64,000 nucleotides of DNA from positions 1,075,001-1,139,000 of the forward strand of contig NZ_JASERT010000001.1 in NCBI RefSeq assembly GCF_030027245.1, given 5' to 3'. This document shows positions 7,883 to 16,335 of this stretch, one piece after another; the first letter of the stretch is position 1; every line of letters starts with the position of its first letter. The translations under genes and the position numbers were made by a program. The DNA is from Asticcacaulis sp. EMRT-3. Its GTDB lineage: Bacteria; Pseudomonadota; Alphaproteobacteria; Caulobacterales; Caulobacteraceae. The notes below the pieces were generated by a model that saw nothing but the letters and a program-made list of their open reading frames with translations, had not been told where the DNA came from and did not search any database.

Positions 7883-8346
7883 TCGACACTCCGTGACCGC
7901 AAGCGGGTCAGCGAACAGATTGCGCGGCAATCTGCTGGGATAACTCCATAACACCGTGCCCCCATGCGTGCCGTAAAATCAAGAGAAGCTTTTTTACCTG
8001 TCCTGAGTCAGGCGGACTATCTCGGCAATGGCTTTACCTCCAAGAATGAATCAAATCGACGAGGCAAAGTCGTTTAGTGCGCCAGTTTTGGTAAGGGTTT
8101 GTGCGTCAGGCCTGCATCCGTCTCCACAAATTGAGGTTTCAGGGCGCAAGTACATGAAGCGTGATCATGGCTCAGATTACCAGCCCGGCCAGCCTAGCCA
8201 GCGCTCTGGATGGTAGAGCCGCTTCATAAATCGATCTTAAAATTGTCATCAAAGGGAATCTAAAGCGCAACAAACAAGGGCCAAAGGGAACCGCTTAGAG
8301 GCAAGGGGAGGTCGCGGTGACTTCGTCCCGGCGGGAGGCTTTGAAC
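7883..8346. other. Intergenic region between cytochrome b561 and TonB receptor
   Basis: About 460 bp between divergent genes. No credible gene is present. Near 8244 a single TTGTCAT resembles one half of a Pho box, which would suit the phytase cluster, but the second half-site is poor. The last 20 bp hold the ribosome binding site of the TonB receptor (GGGAGG, 8 nt before the ATG at 8347). Confidence 0.4.
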
Positions 8347-10917
8347 ATGTTCCACACAAAACGCGCTACGTGGCTGCTGACGACAACGGCAGCGACCCTT
8401 GTATTCACACTCGGTTCTGCGGCTGCCGCGCAAGGCGCAAGCCAGCCTCAAGCAGCCAATGCCTCAAATAAAAATATTGAGACGGTTGTTGTTGTGGGTA
8501 CCCGCGATCAGGCAAGGCTGATAAAGCGGCACGCTGATACCCTTATCGATATTGCGCCGCTTGAGCAAATCCGCTCCTTGCCGGACGCCAATGCGGCCGA
8601 GGCCCTGCAGCGCCTGCCCGGCATTTCGATGGAATCCGACTCCGGGGCAGGCCGGTATATCAATATCCGCGGTATGGATGCCGATCTCAACGGCACCACA
8701 TTTGACGGCGTGCGTATGATGGCCAACAATCCGCAAACGCCTCAGGGCGGCGCGCGTGCCGTGGCTTTTGATGCCTTCCCGGCGGGCATTCTGGGCGGCC
8801 TTGAGGTCATCAAATCGCTGACCCCGGACATGGACGCGGAAGGTCTTGGCGGTGTTGTGAATATCCAACCCCGCTCAATCCCGGTGGGAAAGGATCACGT
8901 GTTTGACGCGACACTGGGCGGAGGTGTTGAATCGCTACGCAACACGAGCGTTTTCAAAGGCGATATTACGGTTGGCAAACGCTTCCTTGATGGCAAGCTG
9001 TCGATCATAGGCAGTTATGCCTATTTCAAGGATGAACGCGGAATCGACGATGTTGAAGCCGACTATATCAACGATCCTACGGTTGTCCCGTCAGGCACCA
9101 GCGCATTCTTGACGCAGAAGGCCTTCGACGACGTGCAGTACCGCTGGTATCAGTATCATCGCACCCGTCAGGGCTATGGGGCCGGCATCACGTATGATGT
9201 GAGCGATCATACGCAGGTCTATCTGCGCGGTTTCCATGCCGGCTATGTCGAGACAGCCAACAAGCACGAATTTATCCTTAATGGGCTGGCCGACAATATC
9301 GTCAGTGTGGACAATGCCACCGGCAATTTCACATCCAATGGCGTAAGTGCGCAGTATTCCAATATCAATACGCGCGAAAAACTGGGTAATGATCTGATCG
9401 AACTGGGCGGCAACACACTGCTGGGTGGCACGGTCAAGGCGGACGCAAGACTGTCCTGGACCGAAGGCACGGATCAGTTTCCTTATTCCGTCAATGCGCG
9501 CTTTATTGATCCCACGAACGTGGACGTTACTTACAATAATACCAATGCGAAACGTCCGACCTATCAGGTTCTGGGCGGCGTCAACGTGTTTGATCCTTCG
9601 CTTTACACAAAGCTGAAGAAGGGCAACAGCCCATCAAAGAACACAGACCAGGAGTATGCTGGCAACGTCAATTTTTCGATGCCGCTTGATTTAGTGGGTG
9701 AAAATGGCGCGCTCAAATTCGGCGCCAATGTACGCGAACGTACGCGCAAGCAACAGGACTATGCCGCCGATTTCGCCATCAGTACAATTTCGTTAAGCGA
9801 TTACGTCAGTGGTTCTGACATCACCTACTATAATGGCAGCTACAATATCGGACCGCAGCCGATCTACGAAAAACTGCTGACCATCCCGCAAACGCCGATA
9901 ACGGCTGATCCCTCGACCTATGAGGATGACAACGAGAATATTTATGCCGCCTATGTGCAATACAATACCAGCTTTGAGAAGCTGGATGTGGTCGGAGGCG
10001 TTCGTATTGAAACCACCGACGGCACCTATCGCGCCAATGATGTGGATGCAGACGGCAACTTCCTGGCACGGCACGACACTGCACACAAATACACAAACTT
10101 CTTCCCGGATCTGAGTTTGAAGTACAATTACAGCGATGCGATCCAGATCCGTGCCGCGTTTTCGTCGGCAATCGCGAGGCCCGGTTTTAATCAGATCACG
10201 GCCGCGCGCTCGATCGACGCCTTCAATGCAACGCCAGTGATCACGCAAGGTAATCCGGATCTGAAACCGACCCTGGGCCACAATCTGGATCTGTCGGCTA
10301 TCTACTACCTGCCGCATAACGGGGTTGCCTCGATCGGTCTGTTCTACAAATCCTTCGACAATTACATCATTGCTAACAATACGATCGGCGCCACGGATGT
10401 TGCGGGCTTTGTCGGACAGAAGGTGAATCTGATCAGCTACGCGAATGTCGGCTCTGCGAAGGCCCAGGGCATCGAAATGAGCTATGATCAGCAATTCGTC
10501 TTCCTGCCGGGTGCGCTTTCTGGTCTGGGTGTAGAGGGCAACCTCACCTATGTTGAATCCAGAGGCGATATCCGTCCCGGCGAGAGCCACACCCTGCCGC
10601 AGACCTCGCCCTTTACCTACAATGCGGCCGTTTTCTATAACCGAGGCCCCTTATATCTGAAGCTCGCGGCATCCTATGTCTCGACCAACCTCTGGGCAGT
10701 CGGCGGAGACGCCTCAACAGATATCTATTCCCAGCCGCGCTTCCGTCTTGACTTTGGCAGCACTTACGCCGTCACGAACCACGTCCAGCTTTACTTCGAC
10801 GCGAAGAATATCAGCAACACGCACCTGGACTTCACGCAAACCAAAAACAAGAACTTCCCCGTTCAGAACGAGTTCTACGATGCGGATTATCTTTTCGGCT
10901 TGCGCGTAAAATATTAG
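8347..10917 (+). CDS. TonB-dependent outer-membrane receptor
   Basis: An 856-residue receptor. A signal peptide (MFHTKRATWLLTTTAATLVFTLGSAAAA) is followed by a TonB-box-like ETVVVVGT and a plug domain (ADTLIDIAPLEQIRSLPDANAAEALQRLPGISME; INIRGMDADLN; DMDAEGLGGVVNIQPRS). A 22-strand-type barrel follows and ends in an aromatic residue (FGLRVKY). The plug matches the large Caulobacter/Xanthomonas receptor family that imports carbohydrates and organic phosphates. I chose ATG 8347 over 8317 because GGGAGG precedes it and the signal peptide then starts correctly. It is followed by a beta-propeller protein and a histidine acid phosphatase, so phytate or another phosphate ester is the likely substrate. 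Substrate identity is inferred. Confidence 0.92.
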   Translation: MFHTKRATWLLTTTAATLVFTLGSAAAAQGASQPQAANASNKNIETVVVVGTRDQARLIKRHADTLIDIAPLEQIRSLPDANAAEALQRLPGISMESDSGAGRYINIRGMDADLNGTTFDGVRMMANNPQTPQGGARAVAFDAFPAGILGGLEVIKSLTPDMDAEGLGGVVNIQPRSIPVGKDHVFDATLGGGVESLRNTSVFKGDITVGKRFLDGKLSIIGSYAYFKDERGIDDVEADYINDPTVVPSGTSAFLTQKAFDDVQYRWYQYHRTRQGYGAGITYDVSDHTQVYLRGFHAGYVETANKHEFILNGLADNIVSVDNATGNFTSNGVSAQYSNINTREKLGNDLIELGGNTLLGGTVKADARLSWTEGTDQFPYSVNARFIDPTNVDVTYNNTNAKRPTYQVLGGVNVFDPSLYTKLKKGNSPSKNTDQEYAGNVNFSMPLDLVGENGALKFGANVRERTRKQQDYAADFAISTISLSDYVSGSDITYYNGSYNIGPQPIYEKLLTIPQTPITADPSTYEDDNENIYAAYVQYNTSFEKLDVVGGVRIETTDGTYRANDVDADGNFLARHDTAHKYTNFFPDLSLKYNYSDAIQIRAAFSSAIARPGFNQITAARSIDAFNATPVITQGNPDLKPTLGHNLDLSAIYYLPHNGVASIGLFYKSFDNYIIANNTIGATDVAGFVGQKVNLISYANVGSAKAQGIEMSYDQQFVFLPGALSGLGVEGNLTYVESRGDIRPGESHTLPQTSPFTYNAAVFYNRGPLYLKLAASYVSTNLWAVGGDASTDIYSQPRFRLDFGSTYAVTNHVQLYFDAKNISNTHLDFTQTKNKNFPVQNEFYDADYLFGLRVKY

Positions 10918-10932
10918 AATAAATTCTATTCT

Positions 10933-10967
10933 AACAGGGTGATGAATTCAATTCGTCACCCTGTTTT
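10933..10967 (+). terminator. Intrinsic terminator after the TonB receptor
   Basis: A perfect 10-bp stem (AACAGGGTGA/TCACCCTGTT) with a 13-nt loop, followed by a short T run, begins 15 bp after the stop codon. A small TAGAAT-AA-ATTCTA palindrome sits just before it. It may reduce transcription into the two downstream genes or separate their transcription from the receptor. Confidence 0.75.
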
Positions 10968-11079
10968 CAATAATAGACATCTCATTTGAGTAAAGTCTGA
11001 AAACCTGCATATTTTCTGACATGAAAATGCAGTGATTAGGCAGAATTCACCTGATCAAAAATAGGGATTATTTCAAATC

Positions 11080-12117
11080 ATGATACGGAAAATTCTTTGG
11101 ATATTTGCGGGATTCGCCCTTTTGAGTACTGCCGCGTTTGCGGCCACAACTGCGGCACCAACTTATACGGTTGCGAAGACGATTGCGCTCGGTAGCCCCA
11201 CCGACTTTGATTTCGTCGTTTTCGACCCGGTGATGAACCGCGCATATTTCTCGCACGGTTCGGAAGTTTCGGTAATTGATGGCCGCACCGGTTCCTTGCT
11301 GGGGGCACTGAAAGGCATTGATGGCGCCCATAGTGTTGCGCCTGTCCCCGCAATGAACCGTGTGTACGCCGACAGCGGAAACAACCATATGCTCTATGCG
11401 TATGACGCCCGGAACTTTAAAAAACTTGCCGCCATTCCGGTGGTTAGCGACACAGATGCGATGACCTACGATCCGGCCAGTCATCAGGTGTTCGCTTTCG
11501 GCGGCGATGCCCATGCGGTCAGTGTTATCGATCCGAAAACGAATAAGGTTGTCGCCACCATAGCGCTCGATGGTTCGCCGGAAGAAGCCGTACCCGACGG
11601 CACTGGCAAGGTTTTCGTTAATATAAGCGACCTGAACGAGATCAAGCAGATCGATGCCAGAACAAATAAGGTCACCGCCACCTGGTCGGTGCCCGGTTGT
11701 CCAAACATTCACGGGCTTGCGATCGACACCGAAACACACCGGCTATTCGCAAGTTGTAAGGACAATGCCAAAATGATCGTGGTCGATGCAAATAATGGAA
11801 AGGTTTTAGCATCCTTGCCCATTGGCCTTGGTACCGACGGTGCCGCTTTTGATCCAATCCGGCACCTCGCGTTCAGCTCCAACAAGGACGGCACATTGTC
11901 GATCATCAAAGAGAACGGGCCTGATAGCTTCACTAATCTCGGTAGCATCAAGACTATACCCGGTGCCAAGAACATGGCGGTGAATCCGACAACTGGCCGG
12001 ATATTTCTGATCAGCGGGAAGGCTCAATCGATTTTGCCGGGAAATCCGGGCGGCGCGCCTGATATTCAGTTTGTTCCAGGTTCGATCTTCGCCTTGATAC
12101 TGGATCCCGCATCATGA
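11080..12117 (+). CDS. YncE-type periplasmic beta-propeller protein
   Basis: A 345-residue protein with a signal peptide (MIRKILWIFAGFALLSTAAFA) and repeated blades such as VVFDPVMNRAYFSHG, VSVIDGRTGSLLG, MTYDPASHQVFAFGG, VSVIDPKTNKVVATIALDGSPEE, GLAIDTETHRLFASC and AAFDPIRHLAFSSN. This is the YncE/40-residue YVTN repeat type, probably seven blades. Such proteins are exported and often accompany TonB receptors; their molecular role is usually unknown. Its stop overlaps the start of the phosphatase gene by 4 bp (ATGA), so the two are translationally coupled. A role in binding or presenting the phosphate ester is possible but unproven. Confidence 0.82.
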   Translation: MIRKILWIFAGFALLSTAAFAATTAAPTYTVAKTIALGSPTDFDFVVFDPVMNRAYFSHGSEVSVIDGRTGSLLGALKGIDGAHSVAPVPAMNRVYADSGNNHMLYAYDARNFKKLAAIPVVSDTDAMTYDPASHQVFAFGGDAHAVSVIDPKTNKVVATIALDGSPEEAVPDGTGKVFVNISDLNEIKQIDARTNKVTATWSVPGCPNIHGLAIDTETHRLFASCKDNAKMIVVDANNGKVLASLPIGLGTDGAAFDPIRHLAFSSNKDGTLSIIKENGPDSFTNLGSIKTIPGAKNMAVNPTTGRIFLISGKAQSILPGNPGGAPDIQFVPGSIFALILDPAS

Positions 12118-13295
12118 GCCGGGGCTGGCTCTGGCGCCATGTCACTGTTTTATGCCTGGCTGTGTTATCCTTCGCCCCGATGGCTGCGAATGCGTCCGCA
12201 CTGAAGCTGGAACGTACCGTGCTTCTCATGCGTCATGGCGTTCGCCCGCCGACGCACACGCCCGCACTCAGCCCCACCATCGCGCCTTCGCCCTGGCCAA
12301 ACTGGTCCACCCCAAACGGCTATCTGACCCCACATGGGGCACAGGCTATCACTCTGCTGGCTGCATATGACCGCGCGCATTTTGCGCCTTCGGCAGGCTG
12401 CCCTGATGTGCGTATCTATGCCGATACCGATGAGCGGACGTTAAAAACGGGTGAAGCCTATGCCGCCGGCTTCGCGCCTGGCTGTCACATCAAGGTGCAC
12501 CACGCGGCTGGCACCGATCCGCTTTTCTCGGCGCTCGACAACGGCGCGAAGGATTTCGATTCTGTTCAGGCCAAAGCCCAGATGCTGGCGGCAGCCGATG
12601 GCAATCTCAACACCCCTGTCGTCGCTAATCAGGCGCTGTTTGACACGATGCAAGCTACTTTACAGCCTGGAGGAACCGCTTTTCTTCACCTACCTGCAAA
12701 CATTATCATTAAACGGTCGCATACGAAGCCAAAGCTGACAGGCCCGATTGCAGAGGGTGCCTCCGCTGCGGAAGACTTCCTGCTCGAATATATCGAAGGT
12801 AAACCCATGAACGAGGTGGCGTGGGGCCGCGCCACACCTGCCCAGATTGCTACGCTGTTGGCGCTTCACCCGCTAAAGTACACAATTGAGGCACGCCCGG
12901 CGTATATCGCGCATGCCACTGCCCTGCCGCTGGCCAGAAAAATCCTCGTGGACCTAACGCGTGGTCCGCCAACCAGCATTATTATCGGCCACGATACCAA
13001 TCAGGCCGAACTCAGCGGGCTGCTTAAACTCCATTGGCACCTTGGTGGCTATCCGGCAGACGACCCGCCACCTGGCGGCGGCATTGTCTTTGCTCTGCTG
13101 GCCGCGCCCGACGGCACAGACTACGTGACCGCTACCTATCAAACACAAACCATGGACCAGATTAGGAACCTGACGAAACTCACCAACACCAGCCCGCCGG
13201 CTGTTGAACCTCTGGCCATTCCGGGTTGCGGTGATAGTCCAGCCCCAACAGCCTGTACGCTTCAGGCGTTTACGGCACTGGTAGATGGCCTTTGA
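12114..13295 (+). CDS. Histidine acid phosphatase, AppA phytase / glucose-1-phosphatase type
   Basis: A 393-residue exported enzyme (signal peptide near residues 8-28, ending VLSFAPMAANA). It has both active-site motifs of branch-2 histidine acid phosphatases: LMRHGVRPPT (the RHGxRxP nucleophile loop) and IIGHDTNQAELSGLL (HDTN, with the proton-donor Asp). The sequence around the second motif, including PPGG, closely follows E. coli AppA and Agp. The family hydrolyses phytate or sugar phosphates in the periplasm. Which of the two cannot be settled here, but pairing with a TonB receptor favours a large substrate such as phytate. The start overlaps the upstream beta-propeller gene by 4 bp. A strong terminator stands 139 bp downstream. 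Confidence 0.9.
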   Translation: MSRGWLWRHVTVLCLAVLSFAPMAANASALKLERTVLLMRHGVRPPTHTPALSPTIAPSPWPNWSTPNGYLTPHGAQAITLLAAYDRAHFAPSAGCPDVRIYADTDERTLKTGEAYAAGFAPGCHIKVHHAAGTDPLFSALDNGAKDFDSVQAKAQMLAAADGNLNTPVVANQALFDTMQATLQPGGTAFLHLPANIIIKRSHTKPKLTGPIAEGASAAEDFLLEYIEGKPMNEVAWGRATPAQIATLLALHPLKYTIEARPAYIAHATALPLARKILVDLTRGPPTSIIIGHDTNQAELSGLLKLHWHLGGYPADDPPPGGGIVFALLAAPDGTDYVTATYQTQTMDQIRNLTKLTNTSPPAVEPLAIPGCGDSPAPTACTLQAFTALVDGL

Positions 13296-13433
13296 TACAG
13301 GATAAGGCTGGTGAAGCTTGTGCCAAGACCGAGGCGACTGGCTGTTTTCGCTTGTGAGAGATAGGCACCAAGACACCAGATTGTTGACGAAAGTATCGTC
13401 CATAGGCCCGATGTCTCAGACACACCCCGATGC

Positions 13434-13472
13434 CAGATTATGGGGCAGAGACGAACTCTGCCCCATAATCTG
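13434..13472. terminator. Bidirectional terminator hairpin
   Basis: A perfect 17-bp stem (CAGATTATGGGGCAGAG and its complement) around a 5-nt loop lies between the convergent phosphatase gene and the gene at 13474-13875. Its AT-rich base gives short T tracts in both directions, so it can serve both genes. It overlaps the region just after the 3' end of the minus-strand gene. Confidence 0.75.
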
Positions 13473-13473
13473 A

Positions 13474-13875
13474 TTACCAGCCACTGCGGTCATCGCGCCA
13501 TTCATGGTGACGATGGAAAAAATAGCTCCAGCCGCCGTCGTAGCGATCATCCCGAGGCATCGCCCTTTGATCGCGACGGTCACCGTTACGGTAGCCTCCA
13601 TCATAATGGCTACTGTCCTGGCGAGCATAAATGTTATCGGAGCTGTGACCATAACCACCTTGGTTATAATGGCTTTGATCAAAATTGCCGCCTCGATAGC
13701 CGTCTTGGCGACGGCCATCCGAACGTGTTTGATCATAGCTGCGGGTATCGCCTCGATGTGCGCCTTGGTCATGCCAATCCTGCGCCACTGCAAGGCCAGG
13801 AAGGGCGATACCGATCAAGGCTGCGGAGGCCATAGCCGCTACCATGATTGTCTTGGTTGATGTCAGTTTACTCAT
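13474..13875 (-). CDS. Exported low-complexity protein
   Basis: A 133-residue protein with a clear signal peptide (SKLTSTKTIMVAAMASAALIGIALPGLAVAQ). The mature part is rich in Gly, Asp, Arg, Tyr and His (YDQTRSDGRRQDGYRGGNFDQSHYNQGGYGHSSDN) and ends YFFHRHHEWRDDRSGW. The composition resembles RcnB-like or other small disordered periplasmic proteins, but no family domain is certain. GGAG lies 7 nt before the ATG. It is monocistronic and convergent with the phosphatase gene. Confidence 0.65.
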   Translation of the reverse strand: MSKLTSTKTIMVAAMASAALIGIALPGLAVAQDWHDQGAHRGDTRSYDQTRSDGRRQDGYRGGNFDQSHYNQGGYGHSSDNIYARQDSSHYDGGYRNGDRRDQRAMPRDDRYDGGWSYFFHRHHEWRDDRSGW

Positions 13876-14063
13876 AGCGGGTCTCCTAAGCGTGTCGGCT
13901 GCGCGATCATCGTCATGCCGTTCTTGAGACCTGTTATGCCCCCTTCACTATGAATGGCGCGTGAGGCGGGTGTTCACCTATGTTCATCCTGGATATAATC
14001 TTCTCTGAATATCACTCTCGGCACGTATTGGCAGCCATGGCTGGCAATTCGAAGTGAGCGGCA

Positions 14064-14290
14064 TCAATTTGCGATCGAGATAGCATTCAGCTCCGCCGCA
14101 ATTACGCTGCTGATGGGCTCCGGTTCACGACCGAGAAGTTTGCCGAGAGCTGGATCCACGACCGCAAACTCGTCCTGTCGGCTGGCTTGATAGAAACCCG
14201 ACAATATGTCGATGACGTCAGTTGGCAGTCCATTGGTCGCAAGGGTTTGATAAGTTCGACAGAGCTGGCTCAGTTCGTTTGGACACGCAG
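14064..14290 (-). pseudogene. NmrA-like NAD(P)-binding protein, C-terminal remnant
   Basis: The last 65 or so residues of the frame (TNGLPTDVIDILSGFYQASRQDEFAVVDPALGKLLGREPEPISSVIAAEL) match the C-terminus of NmrA/YtfG-type atypical short-chain dehydrogenases, where a 'LxxLLGRxPxPI' tail is typical. Upstream the similarity stops at insertion-element DNA. It is the oldest layer of the nested insertions at this island edge. Confidence 0.6.
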
Positions 14291-14428
14291 CGGGCCGAGA
14301 TAAGTGGATGCCGCCAGTTTCTGTTGTGTCCTGAGTTGTCCACAGCGGCGGTCGGTCGTCGCCTTCACGACGAAAGACCGATAGCCGCGGTGGGCAACTC
14401 TCACGCGCTGCGCGTCGTGCGATTCGTT

Positions 14429-14584
14429 TTATGCCGCCTGCGCCAAGCTTGGCAAGCCTGAGACGTAAACCTGATCCGGTGTTCGACCTTGGTGGGCCGA
14501 ATGCGGGCGCCGGGCATTGTAAAAGGCCAGGTACCTGCCGATCTGGGCGCGGGCGTCGCTGACCGTGTCGTAGGCGTGGAGGTA
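14429..14584 (-). pseudogene. IS3-family transposase OrfB, C-terminal remnant
   Basis: About 50 residues (YLHAYDTVSDARAQIGRYLAFYNARRPHSAHQGRTPDQVYVSGLPSLAQAA) are the standard C-terminus of an IS3-family OrfB, with its NxRRPHS block. The upstream part of the transposase is replaced by group II intron sequence from 14585 on. The intron therefore inserted into this element or was deleted into it. Confidence 0.75.
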
Positions 14585-15051
14585 GTCGAGTGGCGCGAGG
14601 CATTTCAGCCTCGCGCTCTCCCAGAACCGTGCGTGAACCTCTCGATTCACACGGCTCCTGTCATTCACCGTTGGTACCGAGGGCCCAATGAGCGAACATG
14701 GTCGGGTTGCGCTGCCGAAGCGAACGTAACCACGCCCACGCTGCCATCGTCTGGCCGCGGAACCGTTTGTATTTGCGACAAACCCATCGGACGATAAAGG
14801 CGTCGATGGTGCGAAGCGCATTGCGAAGTTTGGAGGGATAGAAACGACCATAATATTGGACCCAGCCCTGTAGAACAGGGCGCGCCCATTTAGCAATTTC
14901 TTCCAGATCAAGGTCGTTGCGCCGATGTAGCCGCCATCGCCGCACCTCCTGCCGCATCCGTTTGCCAGCCTTATCGCTGACAGCCGGACTGAAGCTTACG
15001 AAGTGCTTTTGCTGGCGTCCGATCGCAACCCTTGGCCGGAAAGTATAGCCA
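14585..15051 (-). mobile_element. Truncated group II intron (3' end with maturase C-terminus and domains V-VI)
   Basis: Minus-strand codons from 15051 to the stop at 14661 encode the C-terminus of a group II intron reverse transcriptase/maturase: YTFRPRVAIGRQQKHFVSFSPAVSDKAGKRMRQEVRRWRLHRRNDLDLEEIAKWARPVLQGWVQYYGRFYPS. After the stop comes a 34-nt domain V hairpin (14624-14657), GAGCCGTGTGAA pairing with TTCACGCACGGTTC. A 9-bp domain VI-like stem (14593-14616) follows. The intron end is placed at 14585, where the IS3 coding frame resumes. The 5' part, including the reverse transcriptase active site and domains I-IV, is lost at the boundary with the next insertion element, so this copy cannot move or splice alone. 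Confidence 0.82.
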
Positions 15052-15088
15052 TGGACTTGCCCGGAAAAAGTGGAGAGCGAACCGGGTT

Positions 15089-15958
15089 TTAGGCAGCCAG
15101 CTTGAGAGCGGTGCTCTCGAACTGGATGGGGCTCATATAGCCTAAGGCGGAATGCCTTCGGCGTGGGTTGTAGAAGCCGTCGATATATTGGGATATCTCG
15201 GCTTCTGCCTGCTGGCGGGATCTGTAGGCCGTCCGCCATATCAGCTCGGATTTGATGGTCTTGAACACCGTCTCGACCATCGCATTGTCATAACAGTTGC
15301 CCTTGCCCGACATGGACAGGATAAAGCCTCGGCCCGTCAAGAGCTTTTGGTAGGCCTCGGAACAATATTGGCTGCCGCGGTCGGAGTGGTGAATAACGCC
15401 ACGCGGCGGTCTGCGTATGGCGATGGCGCGTTGCAGGGCATTGAGGGCAAGATCCTTCTTCAACCGGTCGCTGACCGACCAGCCGATAATCCGGCGGGAA
15501 TAAAGATCGAGCACGATCGCCAGGTAAAGCCAACCCTCCGCCGTCCAGATATAGCTGATATCGACACCCCATTTCTGGTCAGGCGCTGACGCCTCAAAGT
15601 CCTGATCCAGAATATTGGGCGCCACAGGCCCGCCATGATGGCTGTCGGTCGTTTTCTTATAACGCCTTGTCTGCAAGGCCTTCAAACCGTTGTCGCGCAT
15701 CAGACGGGCAACGCGATGGCGCCCGACCTCGACGCCGTCTTCCTGCAATTCGACCGTCATACGCGGGCTGCCATAGGTTTCATGCGACGTGGCGAACTGC
15801 GACCGGATATGCGCCAGAAGCACCAGGTCATCCTTCTGACGACGGCTGGGCGCACGGCCCTTCCAGGCGTAAAAGCCGCTCATGCTGACGCCGAACAGGG
15901 CGCAACTGCGGCGGACAGGAACGGTGGCCTTCTCCGCATCGATGACCCGAAATATCAT
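15089..15958 (-). CDS. IS3-family transposase OrfB (copy 1)
   Basis: A 289-residue DDE integrase-type transposase subunit. It has an HTH_21-like N-terminus (SCALFGVSMSGFYAWKGRAPSRRQKDD) and the catalytic residues in WGVDISYIW (D), HHSDRGSQY (D) and NAMVETVFKTIKSEL (E). The C-terminus has the YNPRRRHSALGYMSP block. All catalytic residues are intact. The start overlaps the orfA stop by 4 bp (ATGA). Production of the active OrfAB fusion would use frameshifting on an A7G run within orfA. Confidence 0.93.
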   Translation of the reverse strand: MIFRVIDAEKATVPVRRSCALFGVSMSGFYAWKGRAPSRRQKDDLVLLAHIRSQFATSHETYGSPRMTVELQEDGVEVGRHRVARLMRDNGLKALQTRRYKKTTDSHHGGPVAPNILDQDFEASAPDQKWGVDISYIWTAEGWLYLAIVLDLYSRRIIGWSVSDRLKKDLALNALQRAIAIRRPPRGVIHHSDRGSQYCSEAYQKLLTGRGFILSMSGKGNCYDNAMVETVFKTIKSELIWRTAYRSRQQAEAEISQYIDGFYNPRRRHSALGYMSPIQFESTALKLAA

Positions 15959-16269
15959 TTCGTGGTCTCCCGCGCGAAGAAGGCGGCTGCTTTTTTTAGA
16001 AGGTCGCGCTCCTGGCGCAAAATCTCATTCTCTTTGCGAAGCCGCGCCAGCTCCTTGCTGACGTCTGAGTGCGGCCCCGACAAAAGATCGGCCTCCCGAT
16101 GTTGCGTCAGCCAGCGCGTCAGCGTCGATTTTCCAATACCCAGATCTTCTGCAATTGCGGCAACAGATCGGCCACTCGTCTCAACAAGACGCACAGCCTC
16201 AGCACGGAACTCCGGCGTCACACCAGCATGGCGACCACGCCCGCCTAATGTCTTCTTCTCGTCCTTCAT
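15955..16269 (-). CDS. IS3-family transposase OrfA (copy 1)
   Basis: A 104-residue helix-turn-helix protein (GVTPEFRAEAVRLVETSGRSVAAIAEDLGIGKSTLTRWLTQH) followed by a leucine zipper (SKELARLRKENEILRQERDLLKKAAAFFA). It binds the IS ends. Near the zipper end the coding strand has AAAAAAAG, the usual slippery site for -1 frameshifting into orfB. Confidence 0.92.
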   Translation of the reverse strand: MKDEKKTLGGRGRHAGVTPEFRAEAVRLVETSGRSVAAIAEDLGIGKSTLTRWLTQHREADLLSGPHSDVSKELARLRKENEILRQERDLLKKAAAFFARETTK

Positions 16270-16335
16270 GGATCAAACTCCTAGCAAATTTTAGAAGTTC
16301 GCTCTCCACTTTTTTCGGGCAAGTCCAGTGGCGTA

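Larger units (their letters stand above)
15052..16327 (-). mobile_element. IS3-family insertion sequence, copy 1
   Basis: A complete 1276-bp element with terminal inverted repeats beginning TGGACTTGCCCG and continuing to AGTGGAGAGCGAAC. It carries orfA and orfB. A second copy in the opposite orientation lies at 46550-47825. By eye the two differ at only a few bases. The 3-bp flanks (CCA left, GTG right) do not match, so the direct target repeat expected for the family is missing. Confidence 0.9.

Noticed and set aside
8028..8216. A 62-codon frame between cytochrome b561 and the TonB receptor
   Set aside because: No ribosome binding site or recognisable features.
8235..8275. Possible Pho box upstream of the phytase cluster
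   Set aside because: Only one half-site (TTGTCAT) is convincing; the partner 11 bp away does not fit.
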